The position numbers were made by a program, and so were the translations under genes. The notes beneath the pieces are model-generated. The model made no database searches. It saw only the letters and a list, made by a program, of their open reading frames with translations, and was not told the DNA's origin. 64,000 nt of DNA from Foliamicus sp965115835 (lineage in GTDB: Bacteria; Pseudomonadota; Gammaproteobacteria; Steroidobacterales; Foliamicaceae): assembly GCA_965115835.1 (NCBI GenBank), contig OZ220471.1, positions 2,232,001 through 2,296,000 on the forward strand. Direction: 5' to 3'. Of this stretch, positions 24,957-34,071 are shown in pieces. How positions within the stretch are numbered: the stretch's first letter is position 1; each line of letters starts with the position of its first letter.

Positions 24957-25000
24957 CCATGCTGGCTGTCCGGCGGAGCGGAGCCGGACAGCCAGCATGG
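24957..25000. repeat. Perfect palindrome with 18-bp arms, 8-base loop
   Basis: The arms CCATGCTGGCTGTCCGGC (24957-24974) and its exact complement (24983-25000) flank GGAGCGGA. It lies 24 bp upstream of the CARF-HEPN start codon and could form a strong hairpin in the leader of the Cmr transcript. One arm recurs at 22399. Confidence 0.8.
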
Positions 25001-25024
25001 CAGAGAAATCGTCAATGTACTAAC

Positions 25025-26800
25025 ATGAAACCAAACCCGTCGACGGGGGCAGGTCACCAAAATTCTGGCGATACGAGAGAACCTGTGCGATCACATCTGC
25101 TGCTCACCGTGCTCGGGACGAATCCGAGATGCGCCCGCTACAAACTTGAGGATCGAGAAGTCGAAGCCTCGCTTGCGCCGATAGCTCTGATGGAACTGCT
25201 ACCCGAACAAGCCCGTCCCGAGAGAGTTCTGGCGCTTTGCACCCCCCAAGCGGCGGGCGACAGCCTGCCGTTGCTTGAAAAGGCCCTGAGCGGTCGGTAC
25301 CCGGTCTGTTCGGTTTGTGTGCCGGGAGGCGATGAGCAAAAGGATGTCGATAAGTTTCTGAGGCAGGCGGTTGGCAAAATCGAGCAGGGCGCCGAGCTTA
25401 CCGTCGACGTAACGCATGGGTATCGGCATTTTTCGTTTCTCATGTATGCCGCCGTTCTCTATCTGGTCGCTCTTCGCGGGGTAACGGTCCGCGGCGCGTA
25501 CTACGGAAAGCTGAATCCGAACAGTCCGAGTCCCTTCCTTGACCTGCGGCCGCTCCTGGAGCTGCCCCGCTGGGTGTACGCGTTGGAAGTCCTGAGTGAC
25601 ACGGGAAGCACCTTGCCTATGGCGAAGAACCTACGCCATGGCCGGGATAATCAGAAGGCCAGGGACATTGCCCGCGACCTGAAGCGATTATCCGGAGCGT
25701 ATCTCTCCGCCTTGCCCCTGGAGTTCGGATGGCAGGCAAGAGAGCTCGCTCAGCGACGCAAACCGCTCCGCAAGCTTCTCGGCAAGAACCATCATCTACC
25801 GCTCGCAGAAGAGTTGATCGAAAGGCTTGTGAACATCCTGAAATCGCATGAGATCCATGAGACTGCATCCGGCGATGGATGGAAAGGAAAAGTTCCACTG
25901 AACCGGAACGAGCTGAGTCGCCAAGCCCAAATGATCGACGATTTGCTTGACCACGAGAATTTTGCAACCGCCTTTCGGCTGATGCGCGAGTGGCTCGTCT
26001 CGTGGGCCGTCCACCAGCAATCTCCCGATGGTGATTGGTTGGACCGCAAGGTGCGTCAGAAGGCGGAAAGGACTCTTCATGCGATCAGGGCGATATGCGA
26101 GGATCCGGCCCTCTGCGACATTCTTACCGAGGAGAAGCAACAATTGGGTGCGTTCTGGAAGGATCTGACCGAGACGCGTAATGCGTACGCGCATCACGGC
26201 ATGCGCAGAGGCGATCTGGTCCGGGATCCGCAGGCCGAAGCCACCCGCAATCGCGTAGTGAAATGCTGGAAGCAAACCCCGCGCTCGCGGCTGGACATTT
26301 CCCTGTCAATTGGCGAGTCGCCCGGTGGCCGTGTGCTGGTAAGCCCCATCGGCCAGCGCCCCGGGGTTCTGTTCAGCGCGGTGCAGGCAGTGCGCACGCA
26401 ACATGGGGAACCGACACTTTGCCTCGTCATCGCCTCACAAGAAACCGAAGGGATGATCGCGCAGGCGCTCGGAAGTGCAGGATTCTCGGGGCAGTACGAA
26501 TCGTTGGTCCTGGAAGACGCATTTGCCGGCGGAGCCGCCGAGATCGAACGGATCGCCAAGGCGGCGCGCAAGCACCTCGTCGGCGCAGCCGAGGTGTTCG
26601 TGAACGTCACGGGCGGGACGACGCTCATGGGCCTCGGCGCCGAAAGGCTGGCAGCCGAGGCTCGTTCCCTCGCATGCCCGGTTCGCCGCTTCGGTCTGAT
26701 CGACCGTCGACCGACGCAACGGCAGGACGCCGACCCATATCAGGCAGGTGAACCGTTCTGGCTCGACACTTTTGAGGATCGCGATGGCGACCGAGATTGA
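25025..26800 (+). CDS. CARF-HEPN-CARF protein, Csx1-like (TM1812-type N-terminus)
   Basis: A 591-residue predicted cyclic-oligoadenylate-controlled effector. Residues ~15-165 are a TM1812-type CARF domain (LLTVLGTNPRC; later VDVTHGYRHFSFLMYAAVLYL). Residues ~180-430 are helical HEPN with the RNase motif R-x4-H as RNAYAH at 385-390. Residues ~436-590 look like a second CARF domain, with LVSPIGQRPGV at the strand-1 loop and NVTGGTTLMGLG (TGGT at 529-532), a motif seen in Card1/Can-type and ring-nuclease-like CARFs. Usual Csx1 proteins end after HEPN. The ATG at 25025 follows the palindrome; a longer frame from 24917 runs through the integrase remnant. It overlaps cmr1 by 17 bp, so it belongs to the Cmr operon. 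It probably cleaves RNA when Cas10 makes cOA. Confidence 0.8.
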   Translation: MKPNPSTGAGHQNSGDTREPVRSHLLLTVLGTNPRCARYKLEDREVEASLAPIALMELLPEQARPERVLALCTPQAAGDSLPLLEKALSGRYPVCSVCVPGGDEQKDVDKFLRQAVGKIEQGAELTVDVTHGYRHFSFLMYAAVLYLVALRGVTVRGAYYGKLNPNSPSPFLDLRPLLELPRWVYALEVLSDTGSTLPMAKNLRHGRDNQKARDIARDLKRLSGAYLSALPLEFGWQARELAQRRKPLRKLLGKNHHLPLAEELIERLVNILKSHEIHETASGDGWKGKVPLNRNELSRQAQMIDDLLDHENFATAFRLMREWLVSWAVHQQSPDGDWLDRKVRQKAERTLHAIRAICEDPALCDILTEEKQQLGAFWKDLTETRNAYAHHGMRRGDLVRDPQAEATRNRVVKCWKQTPRSRLDISLSIGESPGGRVLVSPIGQRPGVLFSAVQAVRTQHGEPTLCLVIASQETEGMIAQALGSAGFSGQYESLVLEDAFAGGAAEIERIAKAARKHLVGAAEVFVNVTGGTTLMGLGAERLAAEARSLACPVRRFGLIDRRPTQRQDADPYQAGEPFWLDTFEDRDGDRD

Positions 26801-27980
26801 AGCCACCTACCGCGTTGTCACTCCGATGTTCTGCGGTGGGGCCGATCCTGAGCGACATGCCGAGCTTCGCCTGACGAGCTTCAAGGGAGTGCTGCGTTTC
26901 TGGTGGCGAGCGCTGGCATGGTCGAGGTACGCCGGAGACCTTCAAAGAATCCGGGAACAGGAGGCCAAGCTGTTCGGAAGCGCGAGCTCCGGGCAGTCGC
27001 GTGTACTCATGCGCCTTGCGCAAACAGACCAAAATCTGAGGGGCTGCGAACCGGGTTCGGTACTGACAGTGGGTCATGGTAACCAGCAACCTGTCGGGGA
27101 TGGAGCCCGCTATCTGGGATATGGTGTCATGGAGGCGTTCGGCAGCCGAAGGCGAAATACGACGGCAGGTCAACTGACGCGCGGTTGCCTGCGCGCTCCG
27201 TTCGAGTTCACCGCCCAACTGCACTGTCGCGATCTGAGCGAGATGGACCTCACGCTGCTTCAGGAGGCGCTGATCGCGTTAGGGACTCTCGGTGGAATGG
27301 GCGCGAAAAGCCGCAAGGGATATGGTTCGCTGGCGCTTGAATCGCTTCTTGCAAACAACGAGGAATGCTGGAGCGCGCCGAAGTCCATGGACGATCTGAA
27401 AGCAAAAATCGGGCATCTGCGAGGCGACTGGAAGACGAAAGGCTCTCCTGAATACACAGCTTTTTCATCCGGTACCCGTCACATTCTTCTGTCGGGCGGG
27501 GACAGGAATCCGCTTCCGCTGAAACTGCTCGATTGGGTGGGCCGGGAGATGGTGCGATACCGAAGTTGGGGGCGGAACGGAAAAGTCTTGGATGGAATCA
27601 CGGCAGAAAAAAACTTCAAGGAAGACCACGATCTGATGAAGGGCGGCGGCCGACCAACGAAACATCCATGCCGCATTGCCTTCGGTCTGCCGCACAACAG
27701 CAGGGAGGTAAAAGTTGGGCCTTTCGCCAGTGGTCTCGACCGGCGCGCGAGCCCGCTGTTCATCCATATCCACGAATGCGGCAGGATGCCCATTGCGGTT
27801 GTGTCGTTCCTGCCGTCCCGGTTTCTGCCGCAAAAGAAGTCAGCGATTTCAGTGGGCACAAGGAGGGTTCAATTGGCAAGAAAGGAGGAACTGTATCGTC
27901 CAGTCAACGCATTCCTCGGCCGCCTTCTCGACAAGGACAGGCGCAAGGAACCGTTCGGCAAGGTCGAGGAGGTCAAGTGA
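26784..27980 (+). CDS. cmr1: Type III-B Cmr1 (Cas7-like RAMP)
   Basis: A 398-residue RAMP subunit that caps the 3' end of the Cmr backbone on the crRNA. The N-terminus (YRVVTPMFCGGADP...ELRLTSFKGVLRFWWRAL) is the Cmr1 signature, and the glycine-rich LGGMGAKSRKGYGS loop near residue 170 is typical of RAMPs. The ATG at 26784 has a GAGG site 6 bp upstream and lies within the end of the CARF-HEPN gene. The stop overlaps the GTG of cas10. Confidence 0.9.
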   Translation: MATEIEATYRVVTPMFCGGADPERHAELRLTSFKGVLRFWWRALAWSRYAGDLQRIREQEAKLFGSASSGQSRVLMRLAQTDQNLRGCEPGSVLTVGHGNQQPVGDGARYLGYGVMEAFGSRRRNTTAGQLTRGCLRAPFEFTAQLHCRDLSEMDLTLLQEALIALGTLGGMGAKSRKGYGSLALESLLANNEECWSAPKSMDDLKAKIGHLRGDWKTKGSPEYTAFSSGTRHILLSGGDRNPLPLKLLDWVGREMVRYRSWGRNGKVLDGITAEKNFKEDHDLMKGGGRPTKHPCRIAFGLPHNSREVKVGPFASGLDRRASPLFIHIHECGRMPIAVVSFLPSRFLPQKKSAISVGTRRVQLARKEELYRPVNAFLGRLLDKDRRKEPFGKVEEVK

Positions 27981-30055
27981 CCGTTCGTTTGGATATTTCC
28001 ATCGGTCCCGTCCAGGGCTTCGTCACTCAATCGCGCCGCACACGCGATCTCTGGGGCAGTTCCTACCTCTTGGCGTTTCTGTCCGCGCATGCCATGCATG
28101 GCGGCGTCGAAGCGGGCGGACGGCTCGTCGTGCCGGCTGCGGAGGCTGTGGAACAGGACTGGCTCTACCAATGGGTCCGAGGCCACCATGAGGGTGAGCC
28201 ACCCCGGATCGGGTCGCTTCCGAACCACTTCGTCATTGAAGTGGAGGGAAACGGGTCCGATGTCGCACAGGCCGGAATCCGTTCGCTACGGACTGCGTGG
28301 AAGCAGGTGTGCGGCGCCGTGTGGAGCAGGTTCGTCGAACCCGCATGTCCCATTGGCAATGGCGCCGAGGAAATCTGGAATCGACAGATCGAATCGTTCT
28401 GGGAAATCATGTGGACTATCGGCAATGCCGCCGCCAATCGAACCGCAGGCGCTGCCGAGGCCCGCCTGGGGTTACTCGCTCGCCGCAAGCACTGGCGCAG
28501 CCATCATCCCCCCGAGGAACCGGGTGACAAGTGCACGGTGATGCATACCCTGCAGGAGCTTTCAGGGTTCGTGCGTGCACGAGACAGAGCACGGCAGGAT
28601 GAGTTCTGGCATCGGGTCCGGAACAAATCCGGAGGCGGGCTCGGATTGCTGGATCTGCGCGACAACGAGCGGCTCTGCGCGATTGCGCTTGTGAAGCGGA
28701 TGTTTGCCAAGGTTGCTCCCGAGGCATTGGGTTGGGAAGTGGATGCCTCGCACTGGCCATCGACGGTGTACGTTGGCGCGGTGCCATGGATGCGCCGCGT
28801 CATGTCCGGCGTGCCGAAGAAGGCGGCGAAATACGCGGATACCGTCATGCAAAGCGCGGGCATGGAATCCTTCCCGATGCGGCAGCCACCTTTCGGGGCG
28901 GATGCAGACATATCAGACGCCGGCGACTTCCCGAAACTCGACGCGAATTTTCTGCACCGCGAGTTCGTGAAGGATGAGCGGCGGTGCCCTCTCGGCGGCG
29001 AAGCGTCGCCCGCCCTGCGCAAGAATTTGGTGGAACAGCTCCAGCGCCTTTACGACGCCAAGGACAAGCAGGGTCGCCAGTTGGGCTCCCCGCCCGCGTT
29101 CCATGCGCTGCTCCTCGCCGATGGCGACCGTCTGGGAGCGCTCGCTGACCAACTCGGAGGCAAGTCGGTCAGCGAAGCGTTGGCGGTGTTCACCAGGAAA
29201 GCGCCCGAGATCGTCCGCAAGCACGACGGGGTGACGGTCTACGCCGGCGGAGACGATGTGCTCGCCATGCTTCCGATACCGAAGGCGCTGGCCTGTGCAG
29301 AAACTCTGTCGAACGCCTACCGGGAAGCCTTCTCGGCTACTGACGCTGGTGCAGCAGCAACCCTCTCCGCCGCGGTCGTCTTCGCTCATGTTCGATTGCC
29401 GCTCAACCATGCGCTCGGCGAGGCACACCGGTTGCTCGATGATGTTGCCAAGGACAGCAACGGGCGGGACTCGATGGCGGCAGCCGTGCTGAAGCCCGGC
29501 GGTCCGTACTGCGAGTGGGTGACCAAATGGGTCCGCTGCAGCCCGGATGGCGAAACCGACGCTGTCGGTCTGGTTGAAACGCTGGCAAGGCAACTCGAAT
29601 CGGGGAGGGATTCGGCCACGCCGGGACTGTCGTCAGCGCTGGTCTACCGGATACGGGATCTGCTCGTTCGGATCTGCGGCTGGGAGCGGTGGCAGCCCGG
29701 GAGTTGGGGCGATGTTCTGGAAGGCCTCGATCTTCGCGCGTTCTTGCGTGCGGAGATTGCCCACAGCCTGGAAACGCGCATGGCTGGAGGCGCAGCGGCA
29801 AGCGCTGAACATCTCACGGCCGGCGTCTGGAACCTTCTTTCGCCCGCGCGCAACCCGCAAGGCGGCGGCGCCGGCAACGCGGCAGCCAGCGACGGTAGCG
29901 CATCACCCTCCCCTCAAGCCGAAGGTCGCCGACTCGATGGTGGCGCCTCCACTACGGCGGGAGTTGGCAGCTCCCGCGTCTCGCAGGCTGGCGTCGACGG
30001 ATTGCTGCTCGCTCGATTTCTGGCCGATCCCGAGGCGCAGGAGTTCAGACGATGA
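27977..30055 (+). CDS. cmr2: Type III-B Cas10/Cmr2 (cOA synthetase subunit, no HD domain)
   Basis: The large subunit, 692 residues. It starts directly with the Cmr2 segment DISIGPVQGFVTQSRRTRDLWGSSYLLAFLSAHAM; the N-terminal HD nuclease found in many Cas10 proteins is absent. The palm cyclase motif is intact: YAGGDDVLAML with GGDD at 424-427, so it should convert ATP to cyclic oligoadenylates on target RNA binding. A low-complexity Gly/Ala/Ser insertion lies near 610-670. The GTG at 27977 overlaps the cmr1 stop. Without HD the complex probably lacks its own DNase and depends on the CARF effector. Confidence 0.92.
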   Translation: MTVRLDISIGPVQGFVTQSRRTRDLWGSSYLLAFLSAHAMHGGVEAGGRLVVPAAEAVEQDWLYQWVRGHHEGEPPRIGSLPNHFVIEVEGNGSDVAQAGIRSLRTAWKQVCGAVWSRFVEPACPIGNGAEEIWNRQIESFWEIMWTIGNAAANRTAGAAEARLGLLARRKHWRSHHPPEEPGDKCTVMHTLQELSGFVRARDRARQDEFWHRVRNKSGGGLGLLDLRDNERLCAIALVKRMFAKVAPEALGWEVDASHWPSTVYVGAVPWMRRVMSGVPKKAAKYADTVMQSAGMESFPMRQPPFGADADISDAGDFPKLDANFLHREFVKDERRCPLGGEASPALRKNLVEQLQRLYDAKDKQGRQLGSPPAFHALLLADGDRLGALADQLGGKSVSEALAVFTRKAPEIVRKHDGVTVYAGGDDVLAMLPIPKALACAETLSNAYREAFSATDAGAAATLSAAVVFAHVRLPLNHALGEAHRLLDDVAKDSNGRDSMAAAVLKPGGPYCEWVTKWVRCSPDGETDAVGLVETLARQLESGRDSATPGLSSALVYRIRDLLVRICGWERWQPGSWGDVLEGLDLRAFLRAEIAHSLETRMAGGAAASAEHLTAGVWNLLSPARNPQGGGAGNAAASDGSASPSPQAEGRRLDGGASTTAGVGSSRVSQAGVDGLLLARFLADPEAQEFRR

Positions 30056-31236
30056 TCGGTGCTCAACTGCAACCGGTGGACACCTGGTTCTTTCGCGACG
30101 GCGCCCCGTTCACCATGGGTAGTACACCGCAGGAGAATGTCGAAAGCCTGTTCCCTCCCCATCCGCCCACGGTAGCCGGAGCGCTTCGGGCGGCATTGGC
30201 CTCGGGCAAGGGCTGGAACGGTCACGGGAGGTGGCCGGCCCCTATCTGCAAGGTGCTCGGCAATGGCCCCGAGGACCTCGGTGCCCTTTCCCTGGACGGT
30301 CCGTTTCTGCTTCGAGACGGACAGCCATTGTTCCGCATGCCCCGGCATGTCCTTGGTGTCTCCAACGAAACGCACTGGAAGCCGGACGCCTTCCTTCGCC
30401 CTGGAGACCCGGTGGTCTGCGATCTTGGCGATGCGGTCCGGCTTCCGAAGGTGGTCATTCCGCCGGATGCCGACAAGGCCGGCGGAACCACCGACGATTC
30501 CTCTTCGGCCGCTCCTCGCTTGAAGCCCGGCAATGGCTTCCGGCTTACGCTGAAAGGGCTTTGCGAAGTCCTTGACGGACGGCTTCCGGATCATTCGGAT
30601 CTGGTCCCGGAAAAATATCTCTGGTCGGTCGAATCGCGAATCGGGCTGGAGCGTGACAGCGGAACCCGCACCGCCAGGGAGGGGATGCTCTACAGCACCC
30701 GACATGTCCGTCCCGCGCGCGGCGTCTCCCTCGGGATCCGGATTGGCGGACTGCCAGAGGGATGGACGCCGCCCTTCGGTGGGTTGCTGACGCTGGGCGG
30801 AGAAGGACGGCTGGCCGAATGCCGGGAATGGGAAGCCTGCCGAAAATGGGAAGCCGAACTGGCGCTTGAGGCGCGTCTGACCAAGGTCGTGAACACCCGC
30901 CGGGTGGCGCTTGTCGCGCTGACGCCCCTGGATCTTCCCCGTGACATCTGCGCCGGCAACCGGACGCTGGAATCCCTTGGAAACGCCCGCATCGTCTCCG
31001 CCTGCCTGGATCGCCCGCAGCAGGTCGGCGGCTGGAATTCACTGGAGCGGCGCCCGTTGCATCTTCGCTCGGTACTGCCGCCCGGCAGTACGCTTTTCTG
31101 CGAGCTCGGCGAGCCGGAACGCTTCAGGGAGATCGTGTCGGTGGGGGACGGACTGGTCCGCATCGGACTACGCCGGAAGTGGGGCTTCGGGCTTGTGGCG
31201 CCCGGGGTCTGGCCTGACGCAAAGGAGAACAATTGA
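30052..31236 (+). CDS. cmr3: Type III-B Cmr3 (Cas5-like)
   Basis: A 394-residue Cas5-like RAMP that binds the 5' repeat tag of the crRNA beside Cas10. The N-terminus (IGAQLQPVDTWFFRDGAPF, then SLFPPHPPTVAGALRAALA) is diagnostic of Cmr3. The C-terminal RKWGFGLVAPGVW carries the glycine-rich loop. The ATG at 30052 overlaps the cas10 stop by ATGA. Confidence 0.92.
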   Translation: MIGAQLQPVDTWFFRDGAPFTMGSTPQENVESLFPPHPPTVAGALRAALASGKGWNGHGRWPAPICKVLGNGPEDLGALSLDGPFLLRDGQPLFRMPRHVLGVSNETHWKPDAFLRPGDPVVCDLGDAVRLPKVVIPPDADKAGGTTDDSSSAAPRLKPGNGFRLTLKGLCEVLDGRLPDHSDLVPEKYLWSVESRIGLERDSGTRTAREGMLYSTRHVRPARGVSLGIRIGGLPEGWTPPFGGLLTLGGEGRLAECREWEACRKWEAELALEARLTKVVNTRRVALVALTPLDLPRDICAGNRTLESLGNARIVSACLDRPQQVGGWNSLERRPLHLRSVLPPGSTLFCELGEPERFREIVSVGDGLVRIGLRRKWGFGLVAPGVWPDAKENN

Positions 31237-32063
31237 TGAATACAGCCATGCTCGGTCTGCTGGCCGAGACTCCTATACATCCCGGAGCCGGGCGCGGCAT
31301 GGGGGTGGTGGATCTTCCGGTGGCGCGCGAAGCGGCAACGGACTACCCCGTGCTCGTGGGATCGAGCCTGAAGGGCGCACTGAAAGACAAGATGGACGCA
31401 GCAACGGAGGAAGAAAGGAACGCACTGTTCGGAGTGCGGGACAGGGCCGGCGACCTGCTGGTGGCCGACGCCCGGCTGCTTCTGCTACCCGTGCGCAGCC
31501 TCACCGGTTCGTATCGTTGGGCTACTTGCCCGCACCTCGTCGAGCGCTATTGTCGAGACCTCGAACGGGCCGGATTGCAGCCTCGTCCGAAATTCCCGGA
31601 CGTGAAATGCGGTTCGGTGCTGACCACCGGCGCCGCCGGCAGTAGCGATCTGTTTCTTGAAGAACGTCAGTTCACCATCAACGGCGAGCCGCCGGACGAT
31701 CTGGTGAAAGCCGTGCAACCTCTCTTTCTCCATGAAGAGACAAGAGATCGCCTGCCCCAACAGCTTGCCGTTCTCCATGACGACGATTTTGCCTGGTTCG
31801 CCCGATACGGTCTCGCCATACAGGCGCGCAATGTCCTGGAAAGCGGCACGAAGAAGAGCAAGAACCTGTGGTACGAAGAGACGCTGCCCCCGGACACAGT
31901 CATGTATGCCCTGGTGGCGGGCCGCAGCAACCAGTCGATCGACTCCCTCAATGTGCTCTTTCCCGAGGGGGGTCAGTACCTGCAGGCCGGCGGCAACGAG
32001 ACGGTGGGGCAGGGCTGGTTCGCGGTGACTGTTCGTCGATCCGATACGGAGGGGGTGCAGTGA
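31236..32063 (+). CDS. cmr4: Type III-B Cmr4 (Cas7 backbone, target-RNA cleavage)
   Basis: A 275-residue Cas7-family backbone subunit. The start MNTAMLGLLAETPIHPGAGRG and the PVLVGSSLKGALKDKMDA segment with its conserved acidic residues are typical; the equivalent aspartate in other Cmr4 proteins cleaves target RNA at 6-nt steps. The C-terminus holds GNETVGQGWFAV. The ATG at 31236 overlaps the cmr3 stop (TGATG), with AAAGGAG upstream at 31221-31227. Confidence 0.92.
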   Translation: MNTAMLGLLAETPIHPGAGRGMGVVDLPVAREAATDYPVLVGSSLKGALKDKMDAATEEERNALFGVRDRAGDLLVADARLLLLPVRSLTGSYRWATCPHLVERYCRDLERAGLQPRPKFPDVKCGSVLTTGAAGSSDLFLEERQFTINGEPPDDLVKAVQPLFLHEETRDRLPQQLAVLHDDDFAWFARYGLAIQARNVLESGTKKSKNLWYEETLPPDTVMYALVAGRSNQSIDSLNVLFPEGGQYLQAGGNETVGQGWFAVTVRRSDTEGVQ

Positions 32064-32065
32064 GG

Positions 32066-32479
32066 ATGATCGAGCAGAAACGAGCCGCGAACGCGCTGCA
32101 TCGTGTCAACGAACTGAGCAGCCAGCCTGCCGACTTCAGGGCGCGGTACCGCGCCTACGTGGACCGCTTGGGACCGACCATCGTCATGAACGGTCTCGGA
32201 CAGGCGCTCGCGACCGAGCTGGCCGCCGCCGGCGCGAAGCCGAAGAAGGAGAAGAAGGAAGACGAGAAGGCACACCACGAACTCTACCGGAGCCTGCAAC
32301 AGTGGCTCTGTCGGGACGAGGGAGGCGTGTATCCGTCGGATAGGGATCTTCTGGACGCGATTATGGAGAATAACGAGGCACACTATCTTCGCGCCCAGAT
32401 CGAAGCGTTGGCCTGGCTCGAATGGCACAAGAAATGCTGCCGGGCTTCCTTCCCCAAGAGCGAAGGAGACGGCGAGTGA
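32066..32479 (+). CDS. cmr5: Type III-B Cmr5 (small subunit, Cas11)
   Basis: A 137-residue alpha-helical small subunit. It begins MIEQKRAANALHRVNEL and contains the conserved ARYRAYVDRLGPTIVMNGLGQALATEL helix pair and a C-terminal EALAWLEWHKKCC. A lysine/glutamate-rich linker (KPKKEKKEDEK) sits mid-protein. A GTG at 32060 is an alternative start. It sits between cmr4 and cmr6 in canonical order. Confidence 0.9.
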   Translation: MIEQKRAANALHRVNELSSQPADFRARYRAYVDRLGPTIVMNGLGQALATELAAAGAKPKKEKKEDEKAHHELYRSLQQWLCRDEGGVYPSDRDLLDAIMENNEAHYLRAQIEALAWLEWHKKCCRASFPKSEGDGE

Positions 32480-33666
32480 GCCGACCGCTCCATAAAGGCG
32501 CTTCTCACGACCCTGTCCAACGACCGCCCGGCGGACAGGCCGGCCTGTGGTTCGACAAGTTCTGCAACCAGTGGAACGTCCAAGGTTCCTCATGGACCAT
32601 GGAGAGCGGGAAGCACTACGACAAAGGTCGCTCGCAGCGCAAGAAGGACAACCACAAGAGAAACCCAAAGCTTGAGTGGATCCGCACCGTCACAGGCGAG
32701 GAATCAGGCACAAGGAACCAAATCGATGAGCTTGCGCGCCGGGCAGCGAGGCTGGTCGAACGGCGCGGGGGCCGGTTCTTCGTGTTCACCTCCGAATCAC
32801 GCTTCGTGACCGGTCTTGGCCGAAGCCATCCCGTCGAGAACGGCTTTGCCTGGCATCCGACACTGGGAACGCCCTATCTACCCGGCAGCTCGATCAAGGG
32901 AGCAGTGCGCGCCTGGATAAAAGCAGATTCGAGCTCGCCGATTCCTGAGGAAACCATCCGGCGTCTGTTCGGCGACCTCGGGAGTGCGGGCAGCATCTGC
33001 TTTCTGGACGCCGTCCCGGTCGCACCCGTGCTGCTCGAATCGGACGTGATGACGCCTCACTATGCCGGCTGGACCGAGAAGGATAATAATCTTCCCGGCG
33101 ACTGGCGCTCTCCCGTGCCTGTGCCTTTCCTGGTTACCGCCTCCGGCACTTCGCTGCTCTTCGGCATTGTTCCGTGTGGAGACGTTACCGGAGACGACCT
33201 GGAAACCGTGATGTCCTGGCTGCGCTCGGCGCTTGTCTGGTCCGGGAGCGGCGCAAAGACCGCTGTCGGCTACGGACGCTTTCGGATGGACGACGCAGGA
33301 ACGGACGGCTTGAAGCAGCGCCTGCGAGAGCAGGAACTCAAGCATGAAAAACAAATTCGGGCAGAGCGAGAGGCGGCGGAACGCGAGGCAAGGCGAGCGG
33401 CGATGGACCCGATCGAGCGTGAGATCGAGGAGATTATCGAAGGTCGTCCAAACAAGCACGAGCCAGCGGTCACCACCATCATACGGAATGTCAAGGAGGA
33501 ACGCTGGAGCGGCTCCGAACGAACCGAGGTCGCGAGGTGGTTGGAGCGCCAAATGAAAGCCGATAAGCAGTGGAAGGAAAAAAGCGCTGCCAAGAATCCT
33601 CTCAAGGACAAGGATTATCAGCAGACATTGCTCATCAAGAACTGGCTGGACGAAGGACAGGCATAG
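32476..33666 (+). CDS. cmr6: Type III-B Cmr6 (Cas7-like) with helical C-terminal extension
   Basis: A 396-residue RAMP subunit at the end of the Cmr backbone. The core carries FFVFTSESRFVTGLGRSHPVENGFAWHPTLGTPYLPGSSIKGAVRAW and a later GAKTAVGYGRFRMD loop, both Cmr6 signatures. After about residue 275 there is a charged helical/coiled-coil extension (RAEREAAEREARRAAM...) ending in a small helical domain. It starts at a GTG (32476) overlapping the cmr5 stop. It ends the Cmr operon; a 405-bp gap follows. Confidence 0.9.
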   Translation: MSRPLHKGASHDPVQRPPGGQAGLWFDKFCNQWNVQGSSWTMESGKHYDKGRSQRKKDNHKRNPKLEWIRTVTGEESGTRNQIDELARRAARLVERRGGRFFVFTSESRFVTGLGRSHPVENGFAWHPTLGTPYLPGSSIKGAVRAWIKADSSSPIPEETIRRLFGDLGSAGSICFLDAVPVAPVLLESDVMTPHYAGWTEKDNNLPGDWRSPVPVPFLVTASGTSLLFGIVPCGDVTGDDLETVMSWLRSALVWSGSGAKTAVGYGRFRMDDAGTDGLKQRLREQELKHEKQIRAEREAAEREARRAAMDPIEREIEEIIEGRPNKHEPAVTTIIRNVKEERWSGSERTEVARWLERQMKADKQWKEKSAAKNPLKDKDYQQTLLIKNWLDEGQA

Positions 33667-34071
33667 CGGACCGTCGCAAACCCGGATCACACCTCACGCG
33701 CAATGCCCGTTCGCGCACACCCTGCTCGACCAACGCCGACAATCCGGGTGCAGCAAATACACCCAACTCGTAACTTGAAGATCGAAAGGGTGGTCGCACT
33801 CGATTCTTGGCCTGAATGAAAAGGTGACAGGCCGTGTTGCTATAAGTTCGTTCATAGGGCAATAATCGGCACATGTGTTCGGCACGTAAAGGAAGGCGAC
33901 AGGATTTCGGCAATTCGTTGGTTGGAAGGGCTTGAGAAAGCGAGGCCAAGTGTGGTTCCTGGCGACGCTGGCCTGCAAGGGCAAGCGATTGAACAACATT
34001 GAGATCGGATTGGGCCGATAGAGGTTCCGACTTGTTCGGCAACCAAGACAAAGGCTGCTCCATCGCATAGT
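33667..34071. promoter_or_regulatory. Gap between the III-B and I-G operons
   Basis: This 405-bp stretch, more AT-rich than the genes around it, has no convincing coding frame. It probably holds the I-G promoter; a TATAAG-like element lies near 33840. No CRISPR repeat is seen. Confidence 0.45.
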
